Assembly (NCBI GenBank): GCA_020536535.1
Contig: JAHLWZ010000891.1
Span: 1 to 58,143 of the forward strand
DNA length: 58,143 nt
Source: Pelomyxa schiedti
Taxonomy: Eukaryota > Evosea > Pelobiontida > Pelomyxidae
Direction: 5' to 3'
A program made the translations under genes and the position numbers. Shown here in pieces: positions 1-11,626 of this stretch. The notes under the pieces are model-generated. The model did no database searches. It was not told the origin of the DNA and was given only the letters and a program-made list of their open reading frames with translations. Position 1 is the first letter of the stretch. Each line of letters opens with the position of its first letter.

Positions 1-395
1 GAGTAGTAGTGGCTGGAGTGCCTAGCACTGATTTGTGTTGTGGCTTTGGCGAATGGCCTGCGACATTGCCTCCTCCTGTTGTGGAGCTCTTCTTTCCTTT
101 TCTTCCACTTAAATCCTCAATCTTAACACTGCAAGCATTCGTGGTGCTCGCTGTTGACAAATCGCCACACTTCATCTGAATCTGTGAGGTAGGTAGACAC
201 GAGGAGTTGTTGAACTTGTAAGTTACCGCTTCAATTTGGGGCCAAGCGACTTGTTCTCGGTGCACCGAAAAGAGTGAACTAATTTGTTTTAGGATAGAAA
301 TGAACTGGTGCTAATTGAGCAATTTTGTTCATAAATCCTCGTAGCCGGCAAACGCTGTCTCTCCTTCATCATTTTTGTTTTTTGACTTCGTACGT

Positions 396-2741
396 ATGAG
401 CGGGACAACGAAGGAAAAGGTGCTGTTAGTGAGTGACGCGGTGGCGGCAGATTTATTCAAGATCTTTGATGCTGATCATGACGGGAGGGCCACGCCTGCT
501 GAGATCGGCACTGTGCTTGGCCTACCGCCTCATGTGTGCCACTTGTTGAGTGTGGTCTTGTTAAACCTGACCCAGTCGTTGTTTTGGATTTCTTTGGTGT
601 TCCCGCGAACTTGGGTTCACCGGTTCCCCCTTTTTCTCAGGACCCACTGCTGCGAAATTTTATTGACCACTTGGATACTGACGGCAATGGTGTACTTTCG
701 TTTGTGGAACTGCTGCACGGACTCGAATATTTGCTCAACATTTATGAAATCAAGCCAGACTTCAGCTCCCCTGAAAAATTTATGGATTCGTTCATGCCTG
801 CTTTCAAGAATACCCCACCGCCACGTGCCCCGAGTCACTCAACACACTGCATTGGAGCCAGATCTCAGTCGTTGGCGCACATGCAATCGTTGGACGACGG
901 AATTCCGGCACTGGATATATCCGCCATACCGGCAGCCGTAAAAGAAGTTCGAAGTGACATCCCGGATGTGCGCAATAAAGATGTGCACTTGAAGCGATAC
1001 ATTTCATCCAAGAGAAGAGCATGCAAGTGGATATCCGAGTGCCTGAGTTGTCCTGTTCCAACTGTTGATCAGCTGAAAGATGGAGTACTCCTCTATTCAG
1101 TTACTACTTGAAAAGTTGACGAACTTTCACAGATCCTTTTGTGTGAGTTGGTCAACAAAATAAAACCAAAAGCGGTTCCTCAAATCTCCAAATCACGTTC
1201 AATTCCTAGCTCATTGGAAAATATGCTACTTTTCCTGAATGCCTGCAGAGACATGGGTATTGTCGTCGACCCCGAAGTTGTGGTTGTGCTCACACTCTTT
1301 GGTAGGTGTTCCTGATGGGGCATTATGTTCACCATCTGATTTTGTTTTCAAAAAGAATTTAGATATTGCTTTTGGCACTGTTGTAAGACTTGGTGCCTTG
1401 GTAAGCGATACAGCATTTGAGACAAAGCTTCCAGTGGAAAGAGACACCATTGTTACCTCAGAAGACATGTCTGAAGCAAAAAGAGAATTAGAGCTTGTGG
1501 TAAAGCTGCCATTTCATTCGATGATTTATAATATTATTTTAGGATACGAACTGTGAAGCCGAAATTATCAGGGTAATTTTTCCGTAATTTCGTTTCTGTG
1601 AATTAATATGCTCCCAGGCATTTGTAAGCCACCAAAGTCGACCTCCAGTAACACAAGTAGTACACTGTTTCATTCCCTTTCAGTAGAGCTGATGTCAATA
1701 GACAGACACAACAAATAAGAGTGCGCTAAAAACGACATCCACTGAAAACAAGAAGGCAAGCATGTGATGAGAACCAATCACCACTGACAATCAAGATAAT
1801 CAAGAAGCCTGCAAATGACCTCCTAATTAAGGGATCTAGTACAAGAGATACTACTGGTGCGACATCAGGGGTGAAGAAAGAAACTACCTCTAGAGACAAT
1901 AGAAGCCGTGCTGAGCATATATCCACTTCTCTATCACCAGATTCAAACGAGAAAAGAACTGCAGTTTCGTTCCTGGAATATAACAGACAATCCTTTTTAA
2001 ACTGTTAACAAATGTGTCATAGGATGATAGCAGAATCAAAGTTGAGATACCTGCAACTCAGTCCAGAGAGCCACATTTCACAAAAGCATTACATTCTGGG
2101 AGTTGCCACCACCCAGTTTCCATGTGCGATGCAACAACACTCGAGAAAGAGTAAGCTTTTCTCATGCAAAGCAAACTCAAAAAACCTCTCAGGTACGCTG
2201 CCCGCCTGAATCGGTTGGGGGCCTCTCTTCAGAATCTGGAAACTAAAAACCGCGAACTAGAAACACAAAATTTTGTGTTGTTAGGGTATGCCAACCATTT
2301 ACCGTGCACAACTGTGTACTGATGAAATATGCACAATAAGACAATTAAAACAGATGAAAGGTGAATCCACGCGCCCTAAATCCAAATCTGTAATGACAGA
2401 AGGAATGTATATTAGAAAGGTTTCTTCCCTCTCTTGTAAAAGACTCAATCTCAACACCAATACCGCAGCTGGACTTGTTATCCAAGGAGATGACCGCTCT
2501 GTCTGAGAAGTTTGAGCAATCTGAAACAAGGAACAAATCACTGACAGCGGAGCTCGTCTCTTCCAAACGGGAGCTTGCTGCACTCACAAAGCCATTTATG
2601 ATGAATCTCGAGGGACCATCACCACCCACAACCAGCAGATCAACAACAGTCACTACCACCAGAACTACAACAACAACAGCCACCAGTATCTCCACTACAT
2701 CCTCAGCCTCAGAACCTACCAAGGCCAACAGCACGTCATGA
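396..2741 (+). CDS. EF-hand / calponin-homology / coiled-coil protein
   Basis: This is a spliced gene; the start is the ATG at 396. Exon 1 encodes a first EF-hand loop, DADHDGRATPAE. An 89-nt intron (552-640) joins it to a second EF-hand loop, DTDGNGVLSFVE. A single calponin-homology domain follows, built across introns 1085-1132 and 1257-1305: RACKWISECL, then DGILLCELVNKIKP, then ENMLLFLNACRDMGVPD and SPSDFVFKKNLD. The rest, to about 2741, is Ser/Thr-rich with heptad-like coiled-coil stretches (LGASLQNLETKNRELETQ; LSKEMTALSEKFEQ) and a Thr-rich tail. By family this should be a calcium-responsive actin-binding or cytoskeletal protein. The order EF-hands then CH recalls fimbrin, but I see only one CH domain. 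Exons between about 1560 and 2460 are only partly resolved, so a split into two genes is possible. Confidence 0.72.
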
Positions 2742-2843
2742 GTGCCTTTCCCTAGTCAGGAAACGAAACACAAGAACAGCTTCCTCAAAGGGACAAAGTT
2801 TTGGCTATTATTTCGGCTTCACTTGATTTAGTCGAACGAACAA

Positions 2844-2861
2844 CACACTAGTACTAGTGTG
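2844..2861. promoter_or_regulatory. 18-bp perfect palindrome just upstream of the F-box gene
   Basis: CACACTAGTACTAGTGTG equals its own reverse complement and ends 8 nt before the ATG at 2869. It could be a dimeric factor site or a 5' leader hairpin; no function is shown by the sequence. Confidence 0.35.
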
Positions 2862-2868
2862 CTTCAAG

Positions 2869-4109
2869 ATGGCAACAACAGTAACTGACAAGGACGTAGA
2901 CAGTTTGCACGATGATACTCTGTTAAGCGTTTTCGGGTTTGTGTGTCTGCGACGAGAACACATTGTCACTATCTCCCTTGGTGAGAGTGAGGCATAAAGA
3001 GCCGCTTTGTGCCGTGAAGTGCTTGTTGCTCACGTTTACACAGTATGCAGACGTTGGCACCGAATTGCCAGTGGAGAGTGGGGGTCCCTTCTGCGTAAGG
3101 TAAGGGCAGAGAGTGCTCAGGCAATCACAAGTCACTTGGATGTTCTATCTTCTGTTGTCACCCTTAATTGCCAAGGCGTTTCTGGTGTTTATTACCCCCA
3201 CAGAAATGATTGCGTGTTTAACTTTCCTTTAGATTTCTCGTTTCTACAATACCTTCCCCACCTCAGACATCTGAAGTGTATCTCAGCACAGTGCCATGGA
3301 AAGTAATTTAGTTGTACTTTCCATGCTTCAAATTGCTTACGTCTCACAGACTTGGAGAACTACACTTACATGCACCGTTGCTGCGTTCTATGGATCTATC
3401 TATGTCAGACATTAGCCTCGAGGACATCACTGTTTTCTGTAAGCTGCCATTCCTCAAGCACATTGAGCTATATTGGTGCGAAGACTTAGATGATGTTGAT
3501 GGCCGCATTCCCCCTCAAGTTGAGTACTTCTCCCTCAATCACCCAGTAATCGTTTTCTTTGATGCCACTCCTCTGGTGAGTAGCAACATATATTTCCAAA
3601 TTCACATAGTAACAGCCATTATTTGCACTTGTAAGAAAAATCTAAAAGCGTTATCGCTAGACTTCTGTGACCTACCCACACCGCGGCACTCATCCTTTCA
3701 ATATTTGACATCCCTGCAACTCTTTGTCTACCCTGCTTTCTGGGGATGGCCTGGGGAACCGAATTTCCTTCATATTGTGAACCTCCCTGTACTTCATTTC
3801 TTGATTATTCCTGTGCCTCCTGTTGAAGAGTGAGCAACCAACCAAACCATATTCTTTCTTGCCCAACTAACAAACAAACCAAGGTACTGGCCAGAAATAC
3901 TGGTTCTCAACAGATGCCCCTCACTTAGATACATTGAATTCACAAGCAGGGAGTACGATAACAAGCCCCAAGAGTACCTTGACAGATTTGGCCTGTGGCT
4001 CCACAACCACATACTCACCAGCATAAGAACTCAGTTTGGCATCGCGAGCCGAGCTCGGTCACCTTGTCTCAAGAAGGTCTTCAAGCACCTTTGTCATTTA
4101 TACTCTTGA
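2869..4109 (+). CDS. F-box / leucine-rich-repeat-like protein
   Basis: The start ATG at 2869 is followed by an F-box-like segment (LHDDTLLSVFGFV) and, after an intron near 2940-3000, its second half ending in VCRRWHRIASGEWGSLLRK. The rest has irregular leucine-rich repeats: FLQYLPHLRHLKCIS, LGELHLHAPLLRSMDLS, LPFLKHIELYWCEDL, KNLKALSLDFCDLP, WPEILVLNRCPSLRYIEF. Introns lie near 3304-3351 and 3830-3884, and a further one probably near 3574-3630. By analogy such proteins are substrate adaptors of SCF ubiquitin ligases: the F-box binds Skp1 and the LRRs bind the target. The F-box call rests on the pattern of leucines and the C-R-R-W motif. The stop is TGA at 4107-4109, about 110 bp before the next gene on the same strand. 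Confidence 0.68.
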
Positions 4110-4221
4110 CCTCCGTTACCAACGAAAATATTCGCCGGCGGAAGGAAACGAAAAGACCACCGTGGCACGTTTTTCTTTTCCAGAAACTTTTTCGGTGTAT
4201 CCCACACAAGTTCTGTGTTCG

Positions 4222-5891
4222 ATGCACGTGCGGGTGGCTGTGCGGTGTGGGGCCGCCGTAGTACTTGCCGTCTTTATTCTTTCCACAGTGTGGATTTCAC
4301 TGTGGGCTCCGCCGGTGTCGCCACCGTCGCCGCCGACAAGAACGGGTGACGTGGCGGAACAACGCAACTCATCACATGTCGACGCTGCGGTGAATATTCA
4401 AAAAGGGACTGGTCTGAGTTCAGAAACAGAAGTGTTGCTTGGGGAACCCTGGAGAAAATGGGCCAACAAACAAAGAAACTTTACAGTGTCAAACACTAGT
4501 GGAAGCCCCAATCAGGAGTTGGAAGAGAGGCTCCCAGAGAAATGTGGAAAGCCTTTTACAGAACATCATTTAGTGAGCATCATTTTAACTGGGAGGAATG
4601 ATGACTATGGAGGGAAAGGGCCATTCACATATAGAACAAGGTACCGAAGTAACTATTGAGTCCTAATCTTCCACGGTAAAGGTTACAGAATTTTCTTGAT
4701 TCTCTTGATTTTTTCGCCCAAGTTCATAGCCTGGACTGTGAGCTCGTTTTTGTGGAATGGAATCCCCCCAATACCACAGCTTCCTTGAGAACTATCTTGC
4801 AATGGCCCTCTTCAGGTTTTCAAACTGCCATCTCCGTTAATGATGCGAATCTGCAGTGCAGGCTTTGTTGTGCGGTTCATTGTTGTTCCTCCAGAGATAC
4901 ATCTGCAATACCCACTACCAAATAGAGACATTCTCCCTGTTACCTGATTTAATTCTCGTCATCACGTCTAATGTGCAACACAGGTGATGGAATTCGTTGC
5001 TAAAAATACTGGTGCACGTCGCACAAATAGTACTTTCCTGCTATTTACTACTAGTGACATACATTATTTGGACGGATCCCCTTGTGGAATTCCTTGCAAA
5101 TTTCACCCAGTAAGACGTTTTCTATCCTGATTGTGAACAAACCTACAAAGAGAGTCCAAGTTGAAGGCACTGAGCTCTCTTAATACATATGCAGTTGGCC
5201 TGCGTATAAACTTTGATTGGACTGGAGGTCATATCCCTCCTCAAGATACTCTAGAGACATGCCTACAGGGTGCCAAGCTAATATATATACCCGGAGGGCC
5301 GCGCAATTTGTCTAATCCTGTGATTGCCTTCAACACTTGGGAATACCTCACCAATATGGGAGAGGTTTATATGTTCAACAAAACGCTTCCTCAACCTACT
5401 AAACTTGGCTCCCTACCTGGTGCCTACTATACACTTGCAGCAGGGGATTTTACCTTAATTCCCACCTCAAGGTATGAGTACTCTGTGAAGGGCCTCTTCA
5501 CTCAATCACAAGAGATACATGAAAATAAAAGGATATGTTGAACAACCAACTTATGGGTCTTGGGACTCAGTATTACTCTTTATGTTTGGAGGTGATCTAG
5601 ATCTGCTCTCAAAACAAGTAATACCAAATACATGGTTTTTTTTTTTTCCTGAAGCTCTAGGTAAAACCTTTCCAGGTTGTTCTCCCTCCCCCTCTTTTTG
5701 TCTGCCACCAGAACCATTTCCGTTCCAGCTTATTTAGGACTGTAACCAGTTCCCCCCCATACTATGCTGTGCACCGTAGAGAAATCCTACAGCAAATGAA
5801 CCAGGACCCAAACTGGGGAAGAACAAGCCCTGAGGACCAACAAGTGATACAGCAGTGGATTTTCTCCAGCAAAACCTGGTGCCTGCTCTGA
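4222..5891 (+). CDS. Type II membrane glycosyltransferase-like protein
   Basis: The ATG at 4222 gives a short basic N-terminus, then an uncleaved signal-anchor helix (AAVVLAVFILSTVWISLWA) and a Pro/Ser stem. This is the topology of a Golgi or ER luminal enzyme. The catalytic-looking region starts VSIILTGRNDDYGG and continues, over several introns, with LDCELVFVEWNPPN, VVRFIVVPPEIHLQYP, MEFVAKNTGARRTNSTFLL and LNTYAVGLRINFDW. The order TGRND-YGG, then VEWNPP, then VP-IH, then a K-N-G-RR helix and a strand is that of a GT-A-fold glycosyltransferase-like family found in plants, protists and bacteria. The strand after K-N-G-RR normally ends in a DxD-like acidic motif; here it reads TTSDIHYLDG. 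The stop is near 5889-5891. The donor sugar and acceptor cannot be told from sequence. Confidence 0.6.
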
Positions 5892-6232
5892 GTGGAGAGG
5901 AGTCGGCACACCTTCAACTACAATTTTTTTAACTGTACTAAAAGAGGAAGAGACAATCACAGTGATTTAGTCTGTTGATTGCACAATACAACACCGAATG
6001 ATTGAGATGTATGCTTTCTCAAACTGAGAATCCCATCACAACAATGATTCCCTCATCGGGTTCAACGACTTAACCCAACCGCTGGCACAATCTATTATTC
6101 GTGAAGATTTTTTTTTTTTTTTAACGCGGAGGGTGGGCATAGCAGTAGCACCACGCGAAACAAGAAATAGAGTGTCACGACACCAACACAAGCAAACAAA
6201 AACAACAGCCAACAGTAACAACAACAACAACA
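5892..6232. other. Intergenic, no gene seen
   Basis: AT-rich spacer with a T-tract at about 6108-6122. A run of aacaacaac repeats immediately precedes the next ATG and probably belongs to its 5' leader. I see no coding pattern here. Confidence 0.5.
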
Positions 6233-7784
6233 ATGTCGTCGTCGTTTGCGGCGTTGCAGGTGGGCAACATGGTGCGGCTGGAGGCGGCGGCGGCGTTGAG
6301 GTCGTCGTCAGGTGCCACCAACACGTGGCTCGAGGCTGCTGCCGACAGCGTGGCTTTGGCTCCTTCCCACTCTCCTGCTGGTCTATTCGAAGTACTCAAA
6401 GGTTGGTGTGTGTGTGTTTGTTTGTTTGGTTGTTTATGTATCTTCCTTTTGTGTTGAAATATCGAGGGCGAAACCTGTGGGAAAAAAAAGTAGAGTATAA
6501 TATTATCATGGCACTGTGTTTGGTTGGTTAACTTGAGAGAAGGAAATATGCCGGGAACTGTAAAGTTGAGGAATGTAAAGGAAAGCAAGTTGCTGGGTAC
6601 AACTGCTCAGAAGGCCGTCCTGTGGCTTACCACTATGGATCAGTGGAGTGACTTCATTGTGCTGGTGGAAGAACGTGGCGTTTTCTTAACTTTTGCGTGT
6701 ATGTTACCTTTCTCATTCTCCTTTCACTGTAGTAACACTCTATTCAAGCCAATGCCATTTCTTTGTCTTTCACTCCCGAAGGGTATATCCAGCCCCCAGA
6801 CAAAATCGGATCCGGGAAGCCTACTGCATTCAAAGTAATTCCGTGCACTCTTGCGGAGGCAAGTACGGCTACTGCAACTGCCTCCACAACCGCATCCGCA
6901 ACAGCTTCCGCAACTGCATCCACAACTGCATATACATCCACATCCAGCTCAACCACTACCTCATCAATGACTGGGTCTTCAAGCCTTGTCCCTGCCAAAG
7001 TTCGTGATTTCTGCTATTTTTACTCTAGTCTGACCACTCCTTCCCCCTCTTTCTCTCTTTTTTGCACAAAAAGGCATCCGCCGCAGTTTCAAATGTATCC
7101 ATTACGTATATTTGTTACTGTCTCATGTTGTATAACTTTATTGAAGGAAAGTGTCCTACCGCCTCCTCTCCTTGGCTTGAAACCAGCTACGAAGGAGTCC
7201 ATTATAACACTGTACCAGGCTTGCTTAGGTGCATTCGATAAAATAATCCATAGGTAACCATAGATAACCCTAAAAGCCAATAGGAATAAAACGACCTGTA
7301 ACTCTTATTATCAAGAATGATTTGCCGGACACACTTGTAACACTTTTCTCAGTCACTCACACAAACGGGAAAATTTCCAAATGTCTGCTCATTTTTTCCC
7401 CAAGAGTGCGTTATTAACACAATGCAGACTCCGCTGACCCCCTCAATGCTTCAGCAGGACCTGGGCAAGCAATCTTCTGGCAATGTGTACAAAAGCGTAA
7501 TTATTCAATACCTACCAATCTTCGTCGAATCTAAACACCGTACAGGTCTAGTTGGAGCTGCAGGGGAGGCACACTTCAACATCACCCACCTTCAATACCA
7601 GCGGCTACACACTACATTCTCCATTCAATGGAACCACCCAGTAGGCCACAAGCACTCTGCCTACTCTGAAGGCATACACTCACCACCCTCTGCCAAGTCC
7701 GATATGGTGACATTCAAGCTCACTCGTGCGGGAACAACATCAGGCCACGCACAGATAGTAGCATGGGTTGTATCCATGACTTGA
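6233..7784 (+). CDS. Unrecognised multi-exon protein with Ala/Thr/Ser-rich linker
   Basis: The ATG at 6233 opens an Ala/Ser-rich exon (SSSFAALQVGNMVRLEAAA). After a GT-rich intron (about 6403-6538) come GTVKLRNVKESKLLGTTAQ and TTMDQWSDFIVLVEERG, then GYIQPPDKIGSGKPTAFKV. A low-complexity linker of Ala, Thr and Ser follows. The last exons read MQTPLTPSMLQQDLGKQSSG and TGLVGAAGEAHFNITHLQYQ, ending VAWVVSMT with a stop at about 7784. The repeated 'GTTAQK..W' and 'GTTSGHAQIVAW' strands suggest a beta-rich fold with two related halves, but I do not recognise the family and assign no function. No signal peptide or membrane helix is evident. Internal exon borders between 7000 and 7420 are unsure. 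Confidence 0.5.
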
Positions 7785-7896
7785 CTTGTTTTTTGTACCT
7801 ATTGCCTAAAAAAAATAAACAAGCCAACAGCATAACACTTTGCCAAAGAGCAATTTTTTTTTCTTATTCACGCTGCATAAAACTGGAAAAAGTGGT

Positions 7897-10046
7897 TTAC
7901 TCAACTTGCTCCTCAGCCGGAGCTTCTTCTGTGGGTGCTTCCTCCTCGGGAGCATCTTCTGCTTGTGGTTCGGCGGGGGCTTCCTCTGCGGCTTCCTCCT
8001 CGGTAGCTTCGACTTTGATAATCTGGAAAGAAGGTAAAAGAAAGAAAGCAAGAAAGAGGCGTACTTTGGTTGCTGGGGGTACAACAGCGACAGCAGCTGG
8101 TTTGCGTTTTCTGGCCGTCTCCGCAGATGCCGAGGCAGTTGTGGTTGATGTTGCGGTCGTAGAAGTGGTGGATTTAGCTGCCTTCAACTCTGACGCGATC
8201 ATTTCCTCAACAGAAAGTGGCTTTCCCCTTCAAAACGTAAGTTTTGCGGAGGAGAAAAGAAAACCTTACAGCAATTCAGGTAATGCCTTGATGAGCTCTT
8301 CGGGTGTTTGTTCAATAACCTTGGAGAATTTGCCTAACTTTCCAGCAGAGACCAATTTCTTCTTTATTTGAGCCTTGGGTCCATAACCCCAGCATCGGGG
8401 ATATGTGTCTCGGTCCATTATAACTCGCTTTATCTTTGCAACTACGCCATACTCTGCAGTGGCAATGATTGCAGAGGTCATCTGGGCAATGGCAAGTGCA
8501 ATGGCCTCTCCCTTTGTTGTCATTAAAACGATTTCCTCCCCGGTTTCAATTCCGGCCTCATATCCTAGATGACGGTAAAGGACGATTTAATAGTTGTACG
8601 ACATACTCAGAACTCCAGGAATCATACATTTAGCTCCATAGCAGATAGCATTGACTGTGCTATCTTTCAGAACAATGCGCTTGTGCTTGATAAGTAAGAG
8701 CTCTAATGGCTTGATAGCATATCTCAGGTAAGAATCTTGTGCAATGTCAACTTGAGAAAGGCATGTGGGCAGGAAAGAACCATCTTTGCGTGTGTCCATT
8801 TCGTACATAGCATCAATGACGTCGTGCATGGTTACCAAGTGGTCCTAAAAGAGCAAAAAAATTAGGTTTTGTGGTGTGGAGTGGGTACTAACATGCTCAG
8901 TCAAAGCACCTGACCTAACCCTTCTGAGCTCCTGCATATGAGCACCAGTGCCTATAAGAAGCCTGGAAAAAATTAATTGTTTTGATGGTGCCGACTTGTT
9001 GCTACCCTAAGTGAACACAAAGGGTTCGGATGTAAGTTCCTGCTTCACACGACACCCAAAAAACTCCAAGATGTCTTTCGGGGTCGTACTCATAGAGCTT
9101 GCTCTCGAAAATAGTTCTCACACGAAGGCGTCTCTGAAAATAGGCTCAGGTTACTTGTTTTTAAAAACCACTCTTACTTTAACAGCACTAATAAGAGGAG
9201 GTCGCTGGAAGAGAGCTCCAGTAAGTGTTTCTATTGCCTACGGCATTTTAGACTGGAACACTAAGAAAGGAAACCAACCCCAGCTAGCTGTTGGACGTTG
9301 TCAATAGCTTCGTGGAGGCGTACAACACACACGTACTCTTTGCCTGGACAAATTAAGTACATTTTCGGTAGGGGTAAAAGAAATTACCCGCTCCTTGCTG
9401 TGATTTGACTAGACGTGTAGCGCGATCAACGCAAACAATCAAACAACCTGTCACAGCAGGGTCCAGTGTGCCTTGCGGAGTGTGAAATTTAGAGACCCAC
9501 ATTGTGAAACGAACCACTGTGACCAGTTTTTTCCACACGTAAAATCTTCTTGATCCAAGCAACAACTTCGTGGGAAGATGGATTGGCGGGCTTATCCAAG
9601 TTAATGATACCGTATCTGTGGAAGCATAAATTTCATGCTGGGCGGAATTCCAAGGAAATACTTCAGGTATTCAGACAACTTTCGCTTGAGTGGCGATGAG
9701 CCAGACGTAAGAGGGGTGTAATGTCCAGTTCTGACGAGAAGTTTATCATAGTTCTTAAGGAGCAACGGCCACTTGGAAGTGTCCAATGTGGGAGTAATCT
9801 TTTCCGGCTTAATAGAGAAGTCTATGCAACAGTCAACACGGCGTGTCTCACTTTTTTTGTTGCGACGAAACAGGTACGAAGGGGGAAAAAAAAAAAAGGA
9901 GAACCTTCGCCCTCAGGTTCTTTCTCCTCCTCGGGAGCAGTTTGTGTAACAGCGGCGGGTTTGGCGGCAGTGGCTGGTGATTTTGGCGTTTGGGGAGCCT
10001 TTGGTTTCGGGGTGATGGTGGGCACTCTGGCTGGTGACTTGGACAT
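7897..10046 (-). CDS. DKC1/CBF5: Dyskerin / Cbf5, H/ACA snoRNP pseudouridine synthase
   Basis: This is the catalytic subunit of box H/ACA RNPs, which convert uridine to pseudouridine in rRNA and snRNA in the nucleolus. The start ATG is at 10046. After an Ala/Pro/Lys-rich head come [20 protein letters not shown] and [18 protein letters not shown]. The catalytic loop [15 protein letters not shown] follows; it contains the essential Asp and is split by a 42-nt intron near 9495. Next are [15 protein letters not shown], the TruB-domain ending, and a PUA domain ([54 protein letters not shown]). The extension after the last intron is first Lys/Ala/Thr-rich, then strongly acidic ([19 protein letters not shown]). 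This replaces the KKE-type basic nuclear-localisation tail of animals and yeast. Seven or more short introns. Order and motifs match the family throughout. Confidence 0.95.
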
Positions 10047-10246
10047 CTCCGGAAATGCGACACACGGGGCGACTACGACGGGTCTGTGTTGAGTTTTGTT
10101 GTTTTTTTTTCCTTCAACGTCAGAGTAATAATGTTATTATTATCGGGCCTGCAAGTGCAGGGAAATTAGGCATTAGATCCCTGCATAGAATTCCCTCTCT
10201 GTTTCTATTCATCAGATCTTGGGTGTGCCAAGGGTTTTAATTGGAG

Positions 10247-11530
10247 ATGGCGACAAGCAGCTGTGTTGTGTGCGGATCTACGACCGGCCTCAAAACGTGT
10301 GGAAGGTGCAAGAGTGTGTTCTATTGTGGGCCTGTGCACCAAAGTACGTATCGTTTCAGTTTCGATGCGTTTCGTTGTGCGTAGTGGCTTGTTTTTTTTT
10401 TATTTTCTTTTCTTTCCGGTCTTAGTGTTGTTTACAGAAGGGCACTGGAGTGTACACAAACTCACATGTCGTCCGCCGGATGGCAGTCTTGTGGGAAGTA
10501 CTTCTACACAGAACCAAACGAGTGCAGCTACTGAAACTCGTTCTTGCAGCACGAGTGGTGGCTCGGCACCTCATTTTCCTGGAACTGATACGGAAGGTGG
10601 TGCCTATGATTCAAACGAAGCGATGTGGAGCAAAATGCTTATGGGAGGCAATGATTCTTGGTACTCCAAAACTGGTAAGCAGCTTTTCAAACTGAACCAC
10701 TTTCTCCTTGTGTAAAGAAATATTTATGGAAGACCGTGAAATCTTATGCGAACTCTAGACGAGTACTGGCAGGTACCTTACCGCACCATGCCAACAATTG
10801 CACATACAACCAATAGGCCGCGCCAGCCACAGTTGATGGGGTACTAGGTGGACTTGGGTACATCGCTCCCGTAGACGAAAAAGACTCTAGAGCACTTATC
10901 AATGAACTCATCCAAGGCCTTTGTGAGAATTGTCCTCCAGTGCACACTCAGAGAGCACTTGGTTGTAGTATGGCAGGTAACACTTGTACTCATGATTGGT
11001 CCTTCCAGATTGTGGAGCTGGAATAGGAAGAATCGCTAAGACTGTGTTACTGCCGCGGTTCTTGAAGGTGGACCTTCTTGATCAAAATCAACGATTGCTT
11101 GATCAAGCTAAAGTATCTATTGGAAAGAATTCCCGCCTTGGCGATTTCATTTGTTCTGGTCTTCAAGTATGATTTCAAAATCCAATAACATGCTCATGGC
11201 CCATAGAATTTTGATTTCGGAACTCGCAAATATGATGTGATCTGGGTTCAGTGGGTTATCATTTACTTGAATGACACCGACTTTGTGTCGTTCCTCAGAG
11301 CTGCGAAATCTGCCCTCAATACACAAGGAGTGATTATTGTAAAAGATAACGTCACACAGGCATCTACAGGCCAAGGATTTTGGGTTGACAAGTCCGACAA
11401 CAGTGTAATTCGCTCAGATAACTACAACCGGTGGTTGTTCACGCAAGCCGGCCTTAATTTAGTACGCGTTCGTCCACAGCCACATTTCCCCAAGGAACTA
11501 CTTCCTGTGATGTGCTACGTTTTAAATTAA
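10247..11530 (+). CDS. NTMT1-like: MYND zinc finger fused to N-terminal Xaa-Pro-Lys N-methyltransferase
   Basis: The ATG at 10247 starts a MYND finger, CVVCGSTTGLKTCGRCKSVFYC..HQ, completed after a 96-nt-scale intron by GHWSVHKLTC. After a Ser/Thr-rich linker the protein follows the METTL11A/Tae1 family: SWYSKTG, YWKTVKSYA, TVDGVLGGLGYIAPVD, then the SAM site DCGAGIGRIAKTVLLPRF, VDLLDQNQRLLDQAK, FICSGLQ, KYDVIWVQWVIIYLNDTD, and GVIIVKDNV. The stop is at 11530. The enzyme alpha-N-methylates proteins that start with Xaa-Pro-Lys after Met removal, such as ribosomal proteins. Known homologues are about 220-240 residues and lack a zinc finger, so the N-terminal MYND module is the odd part; MYND fingers commonly bind proline-rich peptides. 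Its start is 200 bp from the divergent dyskerin start. Confidence 0.92.
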
Positions 11531-11626
11531 GCACAGACCTTGCAATAACATTACCAAAAAAGAACAAAATAAAATTCTTTTCAAAAGGGATCGTTGTTTA
11601 CTTTGCTGTTTATTTCTTTAGAGGTT

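Noticed and set aside
6036-6233. Minus-strand hydrophobic open frame near the T-tract
   Set aside because: It is a run of Leu/Val from antisense caa repeats, with no start context or support.
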